64,000 nt of DNA. Origin: Oscheius tipulae (taxonomy: Eukaryota > Nematoda > Chromadorea > Rhabditida > Rhabditidae). A program made the translations under genes and the position numbers. A model generated the notes under the pieces. That model had not been told where the DNA came from, did no database searches, and worked only from the letters and a program-made list of their open reading frames with translations. The stretch is from the NCBI GenBank assembly GCA_037178975.1, contig JASJZH010000006.1, positions 1,984,001 through 2,048,000 on the forward strand, read 5' to 3'. Below are positions 11,670-23,538 of this stretch, one piece after another (positions within the stretch are counted from its first letter, which is position 1; the number at the start of each line of letters is the position of its first letter).

Positions 11670-12976
11670 ATGACTCCGGAAGATGTCCTCGTCATTACCA
11701 TCAACACCATTACCAACATCATTGGCATTACTTTTAACCTCCTGCTTATCTGTGCAATCATTGCCAATCGGGTAAAATATGTTCGGCTCTATTCTTACGT
11801 TCTGCTTAACTTTGCTCTTACGGACCTCGGCGGCTGTTTTGCAGCTCTTTTCACACAGATTAGGTAGGAAAATCGTTAAAGTATAACGAATGTTATAGGC
11901 TTGTACCCATTGGATATAGTGCAATTTACTTGTCAAGTGGAATATGTGGAGTTTTTGGTGGCACTGGATGCATCATCGGCTACTCTATTTTGATTCATTT
12001 TTACGCCCATTGCCTATGGAGTCTTTTGATTTCGTTCCTATTCCGCTACGCTGCTCTATTTCACGATAAATGGCTAAGTAAATGCCGTGTTCTTGGCATT
12101 ATCTTCTTTTTCTACTCATTTTCCTTTATCCAATGTGTAAGTTCTAACAAATAATAAAGATTCATTCAACATTTTCAGATTCAATTACCATTTGCTAACA
12201 GCGACCAGGAAGTGCTTACACAGACCTTTCTGAACAAATTTCCGGGTTATAACATGACCTACCATACAATAAGCGGACACATCAATGTACTTAGCTGGGG
12301 AGTGAGTCCTTAAAGCGTTCTTCTGTCATTTCTTAAACATAAGTCAAAAAGCATAGTTCGTTGTAAGACCTATTACAATAAAAACGCGCTGTTGATCAGG
12401 TTTTGTCTCTTGAAACAATCTAAATTATTCGAGGGTCCCAAATGTGATTAATTTTAGGTGCTACCGGCGATGCTTCACATGACAGTCCCCGTTACCCCTG
12501 TCTACATTATAATCATTTGCCTCCGACGTAGTATAGTGAATGGACTGAAGAATGTGGCCATTTCTGAATCAGCAAAAAGGATGCATTCACAGCTGCTGCA
12601 GGTAACAGTAGTGAAAGTTGAAAATATGTTAATAACTTCAAGGCTATTACTCTGCAAGCTGTTCTTCCCGCAATTTACGTGATTCCAGTGCTTTTCTTCG
12701 TGCTTCGGCAAACGGGAATAGTAGACTCTTCAGTGCTAGAGTATATGATATTGCCAGTCTTTGGTAAGATTTCTTCAAACAAAAATACAATACTATTCAG
12801 GTTTGATTCCTATAGCAAGCCCTCTTATTACGCTGCACTACGTAAAACCATATAACCGGTGGACCAAAAGATTCATGACATGTAAAAGAGGTGAAATCGA
12901 CACAACCGGATCTTCAAAAGAACACGCTGCAAGTCATCGTGATCCAAAGGAGGGCACATCTTCCCGCCGGTTTTAA
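11670..12976 (+). CDS. Seven-transmembrane chemoreceptor, srd-like
   Basis: Multi-exon serpentine receptor. Exon 1 gives TM1 and TM2 (VITINTITNIIGITFNLLLI; YVLLNFALTDLGG). Exon 2 continues LVPIGYSAIYLSSGICGVFG and the TM3-loop SFLFRYAALFHDKWL. Then come an extracellular loop with N-glycosylation context (NMTYH) and an exon from 12460 (VLPAMLHMTVPVTPVYIIII). The QAVLPAIYVIPVLFFVL exon follows, and the final exon ends ITLHYVKPYNRWTKRFM plus a charged tail. IP..S...G near TM3, QA.LP before TM6 and the V-PY motif after TM7 match the nematode SRD family. It is expected to act in sensory-neuron cilia. Introns are short GT-AG; stop at 12974-12976. Confidence 0.82.
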
Positions 12977-13594
12977 ACATAAACTACTTTTTTGGATCAT
13001 AAGTACAAGTTGGGCGGATTGAGTACTTCTCCGTTTCAATATAATTTCCTGATCCGGGTCAAACATCTAGACAGGCGGCTGCGCCTCCCGTTGCTAGCGC
13101 TAGAATCGGGGCATCCAGGATATCCCTCTTGCTTTTTCTCTTAACGCGGTGCAGTGGCAGCGCGCTAAGAGAAAGGACCATTACCTTATAATCCATAAAG
13201 CTTCAAAAGTGTCAAAACAGCCTAGACAATCCTTATTTTCGGGGCAAGAGCTGAAAGATGTTGGCGGGCACTGTCCAACATGTTTAGATGATATTTACAG
13301 ATAATTTGATGCCAATATTGGTTCATTGCAACACAGTCCGTACCGATTCACCCCCATGAAAGACTAAGCATGTTTTCCGGGTTTAGCAACTGCACACATG
13401 TCTTCTGCTTGTATCCTCATAATCCCATTGACCTTATTGCTCATTGTAAATATTCAGCCTAGGAGCGTGGTAAGAGAGCGCTCTTAGAACAACTATCCAT
13501 GCAAATTGGTGTTTTTATTTCTTGTGCAGTTTAGCTGGAAATTCATCCGCAATAAAACTTTACTGGCTCTTTAAGAGACATACAAATCTGTTAA
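12977..13594. other. Convergent 3' intergenic region with hairpin
   Basis: Between the srd-like (+) and sre/srab-like (-) genes. It contains a GC-richer patch (13060-13170) with an inverted repeat described separately. No exon recognised. Confidence 0.4.
13135..13174. repeat. Inverted repeat, 14-bp stem with one mismatch
   Basis: Arms tttctcttaacgcg (13135-13148) and cgcgctaagagaaa (13161-13174) can pair except at one position, around a 12-nt loop. It could be a structured RNA or a remnant of a small mobile element; there is no direct evidence for either. Confidence 0.5.
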
Positions 13595-15176
13595 CTAATA
13601 TCGCTCTTCTTCCTGTTTTCTCGTCCAAATGTCATTGAGATGATTGAAGTGGCGTTCGGCTTGACTTTGGGAGAAAGTCACGGAGCCTCCTACACGCAAA
13701 TGCAAGATGTGGCAGACGATAATGTAAATGGAGATACACAGAGGGTAGAGCACGATCGGAAACTTATGAGTTTTTTTTAATCAAAAAGTGTTACCTCTTT
13801 CGACGCTTCAATGAGAACAGATAACGCAGATGGCTTTGGTGCCGAGACAACCTTTAAAAACTTTTGAATGATTTCTGATGAGAACTTACAAAGTGGACGA
13901 GAACTTGACCTGTTACACAAAGTAGCAAAATGACCAAATGGCATGAGAATAGAGGTATTACTTGACTGATTACGTTTAGGTTCTCACGGACCTAAAATGG
14001 AAATATAGACGTAGCTGAGTGCTATTACCTGATATCTGAATGACAGAGTTTTTTCCGGAGTCTGGGAAATTTTTCGTACACGTGCAGCATTATAGCGCTT
14101 CAAGATGTAGAAGCCGATTATTGTAGGCAGCTCGACCACGGTGCAGGTAGCAAGCATAAGCTGTAATGTTTGTATTTTCGATCAAAACTTAAGAACTAGC
14201 CATGGTTCCAGCCTCCGCCAAGCCAAAAACACTACTAGGCACCAATAATTGTCTCGTGAAGTCTATTGGCCATACAACAAGAATGACGAAAACGATTGTA
14301 AGGAACAGGATCTGAAAAGATGATTGATTTCTGTTAATGCATGAATGCCTACCGTCGCTAGGTTTAAAACCACTCCCAAATAGCAGCTAGTCATTCTGTC
14401 ATAATACTTGGACCAAATAGTAGCGATTGCTCGGTCAATAAAGAAAGCCATGATGCTTGCAGTCTGCAGGTAGCCTGTTACTGACGACGGCATGGCGATT
14501 ATAACGGATTGGACATTCGACATCAAGTGTCCACAGTAATCAGAAGTTGTGTTCAACAGTCTAAACTTAGTCATTTTTGTGAATGAAAAGAGGGCACGAT
14601 CTGCTCTATTTCTATCATTTCAGACATCATGTCTACTTTAGTACTCACCTTAGATAGTCGATAAGAAGCGGAACAAATTGAGTTATTGGAGCTATCACCA
14701 TCAAAACCAAATGAAAGTAGAAGACAACTTTGGCATTGATATTGAACACCCACTTGTGACACTAAAACGTTGTGTTTTTATAGATAGCCCAAGTTATTAC
14801 CTCTACACAAACTGCCACTGCGGCTAAGATTATCGCGGCAACACATAAAATCATTTTTGTAATCAGCAGGTATTGCAAATTACTGTCGAACAGGTTTTTA
14901 CTGCCAGCACAATCAGAAGGATCTCTTTCCATTCCTGAAATCTTTGTAATGACAAGTTTTCGAAAATGCTCTTTGACGAATAAAGCAAAAGAGCAGAAAG
15001 ATGAGAACTAGATATAAATGCCAATGTTCTGGAGCACATTAGAATGACAAGAAGCAAGAGCTAAACAATACAAAAAGTGCTTACAACAGTTTAAATACCG
15101 AAAATGCTAAGGAGGCATGGTTGCAACATATCGTACAGCATGAACAGAGGTTATCATCAAGGAATTGGGGGTTCAT
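13595..15176 (-). CDS. Seven-transmembrane chemoreceptor, sre/srab-like
   Basis: Spliced from an ATG at 15176 (MNPQFLDDNLCSCCTICC) to TAG at 13597-13595. Recognisable parts in order are a TM1 exon MILCVAAIILAAVAV, CHKWVFNINAKVVFYFHLVL (W..N.N.K..FY of SRE receptors), LMVIAPITQFVPLLIDYL, and SYLQ-type TM3 sequence ending IDRAIATIWSKYYDR. This last matches the (E/D)R.IAT....YE/YD signature of SRE/SRAB. Then come ELPTIIGFYILKRYNAARV, VVSAPKPSALSVLIEASKE, TM7 FPIVLYPLCISIYIIVCHIL and a tail with HFNHLNDIW. Introns are mostly 40-60 bp. Assignment between sre and srab is uncertain. Confidence 0.8.
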
Positions 15177-16129
15177 TGTTCTGGTGATATTTGGCAGAGA
15201 ATAGCTTGTAGTAGGTGGTAATCGCGTCTGGACGGGATAAAGCAGGATATTGTTTACTGATTCTTAGTACTGCTTTCTGTACGCTTGGGGACATTTCTTC
15301 AGAATCCCGGTAGCTAAAGAAAAAAAAGTGCAAGATTACTCAATTCAAACATAGGTAAGTAAAATAGAGTCTTTGACGAGGTTTTCGAAACATCTTCTAG
15401 TTTTGTCAGTCATATGTAAGTTTTGTTCCGTAATTATTTTACTGCACAAAAATTTGGCTCCGAGCAGAGAAGCCAAAAAACATTAAATTTGTGGGCAGAT
15501 ATTTAAAAAATGTGAATACAATTTAAGCCAGAGATTCTAGAAAGCTGAAGTTACGGATTGTTCGTAAAATCGTTAGTGTTCGAGGGGTACTCGGGCTTAG
15601 TGTTCAGTGCCGGAACAAAGTTGTGCATTTGGAGGTGATTAAAAGACAGAGTGATTGTGCAACATAAGAGGAAGACTCACTCATTGTCTGCTTTGTCAAT
15701 TGGGCTCGAGCTTAATTATAGTTTTGGTAATCAAAGGAATCATCTTCTGGCGAGGTGGCGAATTGATACTTTCGAGCAAGAAATTATCAAGGATCTTAAG
15801 CAGGCAGCATGCTTGGAGAAATATTAGGAACCATGATCTCTTTGAATGCAAACGACCAGTCGTCTACAACCGAATGTCATAGAAGTGGTCCAAAAGATAG
15901 AACAAATTCTTCCGGAAAAGTCGTAGGCGAGGCCAGTTGGGTTTACTGGAGTTTTTAGAGCTGGCTGTGACTTTCCTAGACAGATTTCACAAGCTGAATT
16001 CGAACAAGTATTCGAATTCGATAAAACTTAGGAGATCAAAATTTAATACCAACGCTTGGATGAGCAATCCTCCCCTAACGGATTTGCCTGCAACGTTATC
16101 TTACCAAAAACATTCATTTTTCTTCAGCA
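15177..16129. other. Intergenic
   Basis: Upstream of the sre/srab-like gene. No exon I can support; open frames at 15655-15882 and 15937-16128 have no recognisable features. Confidence 0.35.
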
Positions 16130-16215
16130 TGAAAACCTTACTTCTGCTCTGCTTCTTAGCTGTAACTGCCTATACTGCTGTGAAGACGTTTGATGTTCAA
16201 CAAAGAACATTGTAG
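16130..16215 (+). pseudogene. Orphan signal-peptide exon, relic of the thaumatin-like array
   Basis: The sequence from the ATG at 16130 encodes MKTLLLLCFLAVTAYTAV and is nearly base-for-base identical to the first ~50 bp of the array gene starting at 24687. It also retains a TTCAGC acceptor directly before the ATG. After about 55 bp the similarity stops and the frame closes at 16215 without the mature domain. It looks like a truncated duplicate about 8.5 kb from its source, inserted or left behind outside the array. Confidence 0.7.
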
Positions 16216-16918
16216 AGGTAGAGCTGACTTGACTTTGATGACGAGACCAAAAGTCTCACCTTTTTCTTACAGAAAAAAAACTGCTCGGAGACGTAGCTCT
16301 CACGCACTATTCTATTAATTAAAGAAGTCAAAACATCAACAAATAAGAGCGAAGTATTGAAACCATCGGTTTCGAAAAGCAAGTTATTTTTTGTTTTTGC
16401 GTCAAGTCTCGAGGAAATAAGTCAGCAGCTTTTTGAGCTCAACTGAACACAGACGCAGTCTTCAGCACAGACGGGGTTTTATACCTTGAACACATTTTTG
16501 AACATAGTTTAAAACGCTGCAACTTTTTAATAATCATACCAGTTCCGATATCAACCTGTTTTGTTTGATTAAACCAACTTTTCTGTATCAAACCTATGGC
16601 AAAGAAACAAGAAACATGCGGTAGTTAAAACTATTCGGCGAAACATTCCTTTTTCGGAAAATGGTTAAAGAGGGTTTTTGCTGAGCATATCAAGAAATTG
16701 GGGATTGTATCTAGGACGGGGAAGGTCTTATGATCCGTGTCATCTCGTACATTCACACATTTTGGTGCTGAGCTCTGATCCACACAGGCGGTCATTAAGA
16801 CAAGTCTGGAACACGACTATTACTAGTGGATGAACAATAAATAAGCGCGAGCACTGAAACATGGGCTATAAGAAGGTCATCATTTTTGGCACTCTTTAGC
16901 AACAAAATAGGATTGAAT

Positions 16919-17321
16919 CGTAGGTGTAGATTCTAACTGGAAACAGGTCTTAAAAGTAGATATCAGATCAGCAGAGGCCAATATTGACCATCTTGAACAG
17001 GACATAAAAATGAGCAGAAGACAGCTCTCCAGAGACGAAATGGCAAGACAGGGTTCGTACACTTTCTCTCTTCTTTTATGCTAAAGATGATTTCCTGTAG
17101 CAGACAGGGTGAAGGAAACTTGTGATTGAATTGAAAAATTTGCGTAAAAAGGACAGGAGACGCTAAAGAAACTAATCTTATTAGAGAAGAGAGCATTAAA
17201 AGTAAGGAATCTGGTTGTATTCGCAGCAAAATATTTCCAGTTTGACAAAACTGATGTCAGTGATGCTAAGCTGTCATTCATATCCACTATTTTCCTAACG
17301 GGAGAAGACCGGGGCCTCTGA
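16919..17321 (+). CDS. Small coiled-coil protein, 3' part
   Basis: Two exons joined in phase by an intron of about 105 bp (GTTCGT...GGACAG). The first encodes SNWKQVLKVDIRSAEANIDH followed by a heptad-rich stretch to MSRRQLSRDEMARQ. The second encodes ETLKKLILLEKRALKVRNLV to a stop at 17319-17321 (LTGEDRGL), with AATAAAA a few bases beyond. The first exon must accept an upstream exon in phase 1, which I could not find with confidence. No family recognised; the amphipathic heptads suggest a coiled coil. The gene is convergent with the next one. Confidence 0.5.
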
Positions 17322-17564
17322 AGAATAAAACTTTCTTTCACCCTTCAGGTAGCACCATGCTAGTTCCTTACACCTTTCCACCTTTATATTTGGTTGCTGC
17401 CTTATGGCATGAGAAATTGTCACGGTATATCAAAAACAGAATAGCTATTGCCCTTCGGGGCTCAATTTGTAGTTATAAAGGACGGGTAATAGTGGAAACT
17501 AGAGAACTAGAATCTACCTCACCACTTGACTGAGAAATCTGTAGAATCTGCCGAATAAGTCTAT

Positions 17565-17910
17565 CTAATAGGAAAATCTACTTATCTGCCGAAAAAGTAA
17601 AGCTAAAAAGTAAACCTGTGTGTCTCGGTTGGATGAAACAGTGTCAAACAACAACAAGTCAAATTTCTCTATTTGAAAGCGTCCATTGTTCACAAAGCCA
17701 GATGGTTTCTTCAAAATCTGAACGAAATATTGGTCATATTTCACACTGTCCACCTAAAATAAACCAAGAACAGATTTTTTCGGCAGTGTATACCGCTACA
17801 ATTCTGTTGCCGCCACCTCTGTCATCTCTGTGAAGTCAGGAACAGAGTCCCGCCCTCAGTCCACCAGACTGAACATCTAATGCAATAACTTCATTTGTTA
17901 ATTATCGCAG
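17565..17910 (-). CDS. Small unrecognised protein, C-terminal exons
   Basis: Four in-phase pieces on the minus strand: ..VIALDVQ, DDRGGGNRIVA, VDSVKYDQYFVQILKKPSGF continuing to DTVSSNRDTQ, and the last short exon ISRFSY then TAG at 17567-17565. Introns of 30-45 bp have GT and AG ends and phases that agree. The 5' exon(s) above 17910 are not resolved. The D-rich, G-rich and beta-strand-like alternation is protein-like, but I assign no function. Confidence 0.45.
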
Positions 17911-18813
17911 TTCCTCATGGAGTTTCAGGAATTGTAACTGTTCCACCATGGACGATCTAATTGATTTAAGCTAAATCAGTTGAGCGTTTCGTGAGGACTC
18001 AGAGTTGTTCATTTCACAATGGGGATTTTGTGAATACATTTGCACACAACAGTGTTTCAAAAAAGGTTACCTTTTGCAGAAATTCGCAGTTCCTTCTACT
18101 TCAGCATTACAAGGTGTCTCTTGAAACGAGATGTTGCTCGACGTTTTAGTGAACGACCAGTATGCTTCATCCAGCAGTGTCTCTCAAATTTCTTTTGGAT
18201 CTACGCGTTGGAATTGTGCCGCCTGGAAGTCCCCTGAGCACTCTTAAAATTCATTCATTATTCAGTGAGCCAATGAGTCTTTTCGAATAACACTACTGAA
18301 TACACTGAGTGCAAGATTTCAGAAGCTATTATTCATGCTTTTCTCTGCCAGGTCAGAAGCTAAACTAATTGCAAGTAAACAGTTTAGAGCGTTAACGGAT
18401 CACTTGGTGCCGCTCAGCATGAAGCTCACGGGTTATCAAAAAGCGGTGGCAAATTTAAATGGAAAGCGAACATGATCGATGCTTATATTTAAAGGCAGGA
18501 TCGTGCATCACGTGCATCGCAGGATCGTGCAACAGACCTGGAGTCTTGACTACGATGAGACGTTCCAAAGTAATTGTTGAAACGACAATAAACCTTTTAT
18601 GTAAAAGTTCCGATCCATCTTTAAAAGAATAAAAGCTCAAGTAGTTCGTTGATGTACCTTTGCAAGAAGAACAATGGCTAGAAGATTCTTTGAGTGAGCA
18701 ATCAATGTTTAGACTGTCTCGACACATGAAAAGGTCTCAAGAGGTTAAGCGTTGTAAGAGAAAATTATGAAAAAATTGTTTATGGAAGCACGAAGCACAT
18801 CTTCTACATTATG
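17911..18813. other. Intergenic
   Basis: No supported exon. A short imperfect direct repeat (gcaggatcgtgca, twice) lies around 18494-18532. The rest is unremarkable AT-rich sequence. Confidence 0.35.
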
Positions 18814-20312
18814 TTAGTGCTTCTTGCAGGTCCTGAAAAGAAGTTGGCGATAGTCGTCAATTATAAGGAAAATCATGACAGGATCAATAACTTGGGCGAT
18901 TGGGAGAAGAGCCGAATACGTCAAGTTCACTCCATCCGACAAATCTACCGAGAAAATAGCTAGAAAAGTGGCAACGATGACAGGAGCAAAAGCGAAAATG
19001 ACAGGAATTGTGGTTTGGAGGATCAGAAGGTAGAAAATCCTGATGTGTAGAAGTCTTCTGCTTGTTGTTACATTGACGGTACATTTGAACCAGCGGTACG
19101 TTTTTAAAGCACAGTAGGCAATAACAATGCTGCAGGGTACAACACAGACAGTGAAGACTGAGCTCAGCCAAAATCCTGAGCCGGCTGCTTTCCTAGGGTC
19201 GTTCTGAATGGTAATAGTTAGTTGCTTCAAGATTTTAACTTACAAAGAACTCTCCTCCACAATACGACAAATCATGTAAGCTGTAGCCTGTGAGTGATAT
19301 CACGTGAAGATTTAGCCCCTCTGCCGGAATCGGAGCCCAGATACTAAAATCTCGTTGTTGTTGGAAGTAGCATTATCGTACCAGATATTGGCGAAAAGAG
19401 TGATGAGAACTGCGAGGAAGAAGAAAATTCCGCAAATGTTAAGCTTTGTGAACAGAAGATGCTGTCGATCCCTGATACTCAACATACGGTAGACAAAAGA
19501 CAATGTGAGAATAACTGTCCAGAAACAGTAACAGGCCCCATGTGCTATCATCGAAAGTTGACTGATCATCTTCGGAAACTGATGGTTTGTTCCGAGGAAA
19601 AGGATGCCATTCGATGATGGTAACAAAATCTAAATATGCTTCTCTACTTACTGTTGCCACATTTTGTGACAACTTCTGACGTCCTCTCTCTCTAACTGTG
19701 TTATTTCGGCTTCGTGTAAAAATTAAATTTGACGCGCTACAGACAATGATGGTCGATTTTTATCTTTAAATGCATCCGGAAGACATTGGACTTTCGGAAG
19801 AGCTGCTGTAGCTGTCATTCTTTTTCTTATGGCATAGGTTACATGAATATTCTCGTACAAAGGCCATCATATGTCATACGAGGCATGAAAAAATTACAGA
19901 TCGGTTCGTACTTTGATTTCAAGAAAAGCGCAATGACAGAGTCTATCAAAGTTTCTTTCAAACGGCAAGACGAATTTTTCGAAGAAGATAAATGGTCAAG
20001 ACGAACGCAAAAGTTTGCGATTGTATTTAAGACGTCAATACCTAAGTTTTACACATAGTCAAAGTGATCAGGTTTCCTATAAACTCACTGGTATCTCAAT
20101 CAGAATGACTGCACTGGAAAACAAAGAGGTTGTAGTATAAAGCAGTAACAAATATTTGTAACTACCAATATCCTTCCCTGATCTGAATTCTCATTTCAGA
20201 CTATTTAATAGCCGGACTACCTTAACAGAATGACCGGAAGCAAGAAAAAGTTGAGTCCAGTGGCCAAAGCACTGCAGAAAGTTGTAGTCAACTGTAGTGT
20301 CTTGAGATCCAT
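18814..20312 (-). CDS. Seven-transmembrane chemoreceptor, str-like
   Basis: Exon 1 (ATG at 20312) encodes MDLKTLQLTTTFCSALATGL and TM1. Exon 2 has DIGSYKYLLLLYTTTSLFSS, the G.YK.LL signature of STR receptors, and ends IEIP. A longer intron follows, with its acceptor just above 19630. Exon 3 runs ILLPSSNGILFLGTNHQFPK to SFVYRMLSIRDRQHLLF. The remaining exons cover the glycine-rich loop before TM5 (AAGSGFWLSSVFTVCVVPCS) and TM6 (TTIPVIFAFAPVIVATFLAI). TM7 ends VIDPVMIFLIIDDYRQLLF, with the DPV-----DYR motif, and stops at 18816-18814. No lesion seen. Confidence 0.82.
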
Positions 20313-21708
20313 GTCTAAAATGAGTAACTTATTGTTCATATTTCCAATCCAAGCAAACAGATGACGTCGGTAAAGTTTTCAGCAGCATCCTTGCTGTTTT
20401 CGTCGATAAAGGTGGGAGAAAGAAACAAGTTGTGTGCTTATAATTGAAAACACTTATTCTGAATCGGGACAGGAGAAAATATTTAGAACAATGTGGAATA
20501 TATCGGATGAAGAATCACCCGCCCCGGTTAAAACTTAAAGGCTACTGAGGACGTAATGAGGGCTACTAAAAAGGGCAATACGCTCATGCTCTAAGTAGGG
20601 TTTAATAAGTATTGTAGGAGTACTGGAATGAGTCAGCAATGGGCAGAGTTGATTTATGGATGTGCGGAAAGGGTGAGAACAATCTAGACGGAAAATAAGC
20701 CTATTGTTACAATACTGTAGCAGGATATTTCCAGAGTTTAGGGAGAAGCGTCTGTGTCTAGTCTATTTTTGGCTGATAAACTGAATTTGTACAAAAGCTT
20801 GGTCTTCTCGTAAAGCGGTGAAGTCCGCAGATTTGAAGTCTTGTGACACAAGTGGTACAAGAAAACTTCAGATTGCAGCCTATATAGTTGAAATCCTGGA
20901 TACTTACGTCACAAATACCCAGACCTGCGTTCGAAATGAATCGGCCAATATAAAATGGGATGAGTTGCCTGCATCATCCGTGCCATATTCCTGAAATTTT
21001 TGATCTGTTGAATAGAGAGTGATGCGTGTAAATAAGGAACTGGTAATCTGGCGGAATCGGGTTAAAAAATGGTGAGTGACACAAAATGATTACTAATATT
21101 ACACGTGTTGTTTTTTTGTGGTTACTCATTTGTAGCACATCAGTACAATCATTTTTGTAGTTGAAAACGTTTTTTTTTGTACACTTATTTTTCGCTCAGC
21201 TATGTTTCAGACCCCTCTTTCCTGTTACGAGCTCCTTTCCGCGGAAGTTTTTGTCCATCCTGGTGAAATTGACAGTTGTCGGTCAGCACGGCTAGTAAGA
21301 AGATCTAAAAATGGATAACGACTCTGATAACCAGTGGGAACAAAAATTGCAAGTCGTAATCAGAGTACCATGTTCAAAACACATATCGGTACAAGCCGTA
21401 AACTTAAAGTCAAAGGAGAAAATAACTAAATTCAAAGTGTGTGTGATATGAAAATGTCAGCTATCAATAAATATGGTTTGTTGAAGGAAGTATCACCGTA
21501 TTCAGAAAACAACACCTCCTCGTCCAAGAAAAAGCCCTAACACCATGACGATATTCAACGGTTTCCGTCTTTTCCTTATCAGCTCTGTAAATAGACAGCT
21601 GAGGAAATAAGTAGATTGACAGTTCGTTGGCTTGAAAACGGAAAGAAGGAGCAGTAAATGAACAGTCAGTGCTCCCTATTTTGTCCTTCTACTTTTGATA
21701 TTTTCAGT
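20313..21708. other. Intergenic, 5' of the array
   Basis: No supported exon. The last ~100 bp carry the promoter motif and trans-splice acceptor of the first array gene. Confidence 0.35.
21615..21622 (+). promoter_or_regulatory. Array promoter motif ATTGACAG (gene 1)
   Basis: ATTGACAG starts 94 bp before the ATG of array gene 1. The same 8-mer lies 94-104 bp before the ATG of array genes 2, 3, 6 and 7, with a variant at gene 4. The core TGACAG is the known binding sequence of MEIS/PREP (UNC-62-type) homeodomain proteins; that link is inference. Confidence 0.6.
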
Positions 21709-22325
21709 ATGAAGAGCCTCGTTCTTTTGCTTCTTGGAGTTGCGGCAGCTCATGCGCTCATTCTTCAGTTCCACAATCGTTGTGATCGAGACATTGATGT
21801 GAGATAAATTCATTTTCTATAGAAAAGTTTTAGCTGCTTGAAGTGGACCCCACAACTAACAAGATGGTATCATTAAACACCATCGAGAAAAAGACTTCCT
21901 GGTGTATGTGGATTATCACCGATTGGCACAAATACAAGTTTGGAGAAGAAGGAAAGACCTTCATTGAAATCCGCCGCTCATTGATGCGAGCTTACTACGA
22001 AATGGATGCGATCAATGGCCTCGATTTCCCCATCAGAATGACTCCTACTTATTCCGGCATGGTCAATGGAACCATACTTGAGTGCAAAGCAGAAAACTGC
22101 TCCGATGCCATCTGGCAGGAAAATGAGAGAGATGACAAGGAACGCGCTTATCCAATGAAAATATATAGCTCTCTTTTTCAGATGCAGAAGACCCTCGGAG
22201 ATACTATCCACATCGCCATGTGCTCCGACGAGCCGAAGGGAAATCAGCGGTGCAAGAACAATGATCCTAACCTCCAACGCCAGCAGCGTTACCGCATCAA
22301 GAGCGTCTTCGAAGAAGATAATTAA
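21709..22325 (+). CDS. Small secreted thaumatin-like protein, array gene 1
   Basis: Starts at ATG 21709, one base after TTTTCAG, so probably trans-spliced. Exon 1 encodes a signal peptide (MKSLVLLLLGVAAAHA) and the first strand LILQFHNRCDRDID. A 35-bp GT-AG intron follows. Exon 2 contains SWCMWIITDWHKYKFGEEGK, INGLDFPIRMTPT and GTILECKAENCSDAIW. The last exon has GDTIHIAMC and a second cysteine (QRC), ending VFEEDN at 22325. The F..NRC start, the G-(F/L)-x-x-P-(I/M)-x-(V/M)-x-P block, paired C....C and the terminal (V/I).(F/M)C strand match the order of motifs in thaumatin/PR-5 proteins. At about 180 residues it is shorter. Fold assignment is inference. Confidence 0.75.
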
Positions 22326-22718
22326 TCTCTGTCTCTCTGTTAGAACAAAACCATGTAACTGTAACAACACCTTTATTGGTCCCCTGTTTCAGCAAAGGAA
22401 ATTTTTTGGCTGACCCTCTGCTATCACAAGTTACGACTACTTCCGCTGCTATCTCTCGGATAAGAGCCAATCAAATGGACAAAAGAAGCGATAACTCCGG
22501 GAAATGTCTGTTGAAAGACTAAGTGTACTGAAAAAGCATGACTCTAAAAAAAACTAAGCCGTGGATGTGAAATATACCGCTATCTTGAAGCTGCTACGGT
22601 TGATATAGAGTTTTATCCCTGTGACGTACGGCAAGAACAAGTCATTAGCAAAAACATTATCTCATTCGATCTTTAGCACAAATGGTGAGAAAACGAGACT
22701 ATGATATGATGCATTTGA

Positions 22719-22726
22719 ATTGACAG
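22719..22726 (+). promoter_or_regulatory. Array promoter motif ATTGACAG (gene 2)
   Basis: Starts 104 bp before the ATG at 22823; same orientation as the other copies. Confidence 0.55.
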
Positions 22727-22822
22727 TTGGGCAACTACAAAACAGCACAGAGTCCACCGACAAGACAAACGGCTAGGATACAATTTTCCTGTTCTTTCTG
22801 TTTAAAATTGTTTTCTTTCAGT

Positions 22823-23406
22823 ATGCGAACCTTTCTTTTTCTTGCTATCATCGTCTTCATCGCCCATGCCAAACTGATGGTTCATTTCCAGAACCGTTGT
22901 AAGAGCTACTATCATGTAAGTTTGCCGCGGTACCGAACTAATCAGTTTAGCTCTTTGAACTTGAACCGGAATCGGGTGCCACCTTGTCCATAGACTCCTT
23001 TTCTCATGGCTGGTCTTTCTGTCACAACGAACTAAGCGTTGATTGGCACCAGTACAGGATGGGTAAGGAGGGAAAAGCTCTGATCAACGTAGACGTTGTT
23101 GCCAACAAGCCGGAGGTCACTTATTGGATTGATTCTACCGCAGGCTTCGATGCTCCCATCAAAGTTGTCCCAGTCTTGAACGGCGTCATCAACGGTACCG
23201 TTATTGAGTGTAATCAGGAGGGATGCGATCAGGTCATTTGGAATGCTAACGAGGATACCCAGAAACACGTATCCACTAAATATGCCTAAATAGTTTTTTA
23301 GATGTACACAACCCACGCTGATACTATCTACGTCAGTTTCTGCGCCAACCGACCCAAAGCTAACATGAAGTGTGTCAACCATCCTCCCAGCAGTCACGAA
23401 GACTAA
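22823..23406 (+). CDS. Small secreted thaumatin-like protein, array gene 2
   Basis: ATG directly after TTTCAGT. The signal peptide MRTFLFLAIIVFIAHA is followed by KLMVHFQNRCKSYYH, a 35-bp intron, then LFELEPESGATLS, WSFCHNELSVDWHQYRMGKE, AGFDAPIKVVPVLNGVINGT and VIECNQEGCDQVIW. A second 33-bp intron leads to THADTIYVSFCANRPKANMK and a stop at 23404-23406. It has six cysteines in the family pattern: NRC, SFC, the ECNQEGC pair, VSFC and MKC. It is closest to gene 1 (shared WH.Y..G.EGK block). It appears intact. Confidence 0.75.
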
Positions 23407-23530
23407 CATTCAGGATTTTGCCAATAAATTTGTTGATCTAACAGTTTTCTGATACCGTCGTTTCCTCACTATCTATCAGTAGAAGTAAAGATGAGAAAAT
23501 GGGATTCTGTTGTGACGTTAAGTAGCCATG

Positions 23531-23538
23531 ATTGACAG
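23531..23538 (+). promoter_or_regulatory. Array promoter motif ATTGACAG (gene 3)
   Basis: Starts exactly 94 bp before the ATG at 23625. Confidence 0.55.

Noticed and set aside
11499-11936. 145-codon open frame on the minus strand
   Set aside because: Antisense to the first exons of the srd-like gene, whose receptor motifs and splice sites fit the plus strand.
19786-20058. 90-codon plus-strand frame inside the long intron of a str-like gene
   Set aside because: Could be a nested gene, but there is no acceptor, motif or family resemblance.
21978-22370. 130-codon minus-strand frame in array gene 1 (and a similar one at 23032-23409)
   Set aside because: Antisense to well-supported secreted genes; no start context or motifs.
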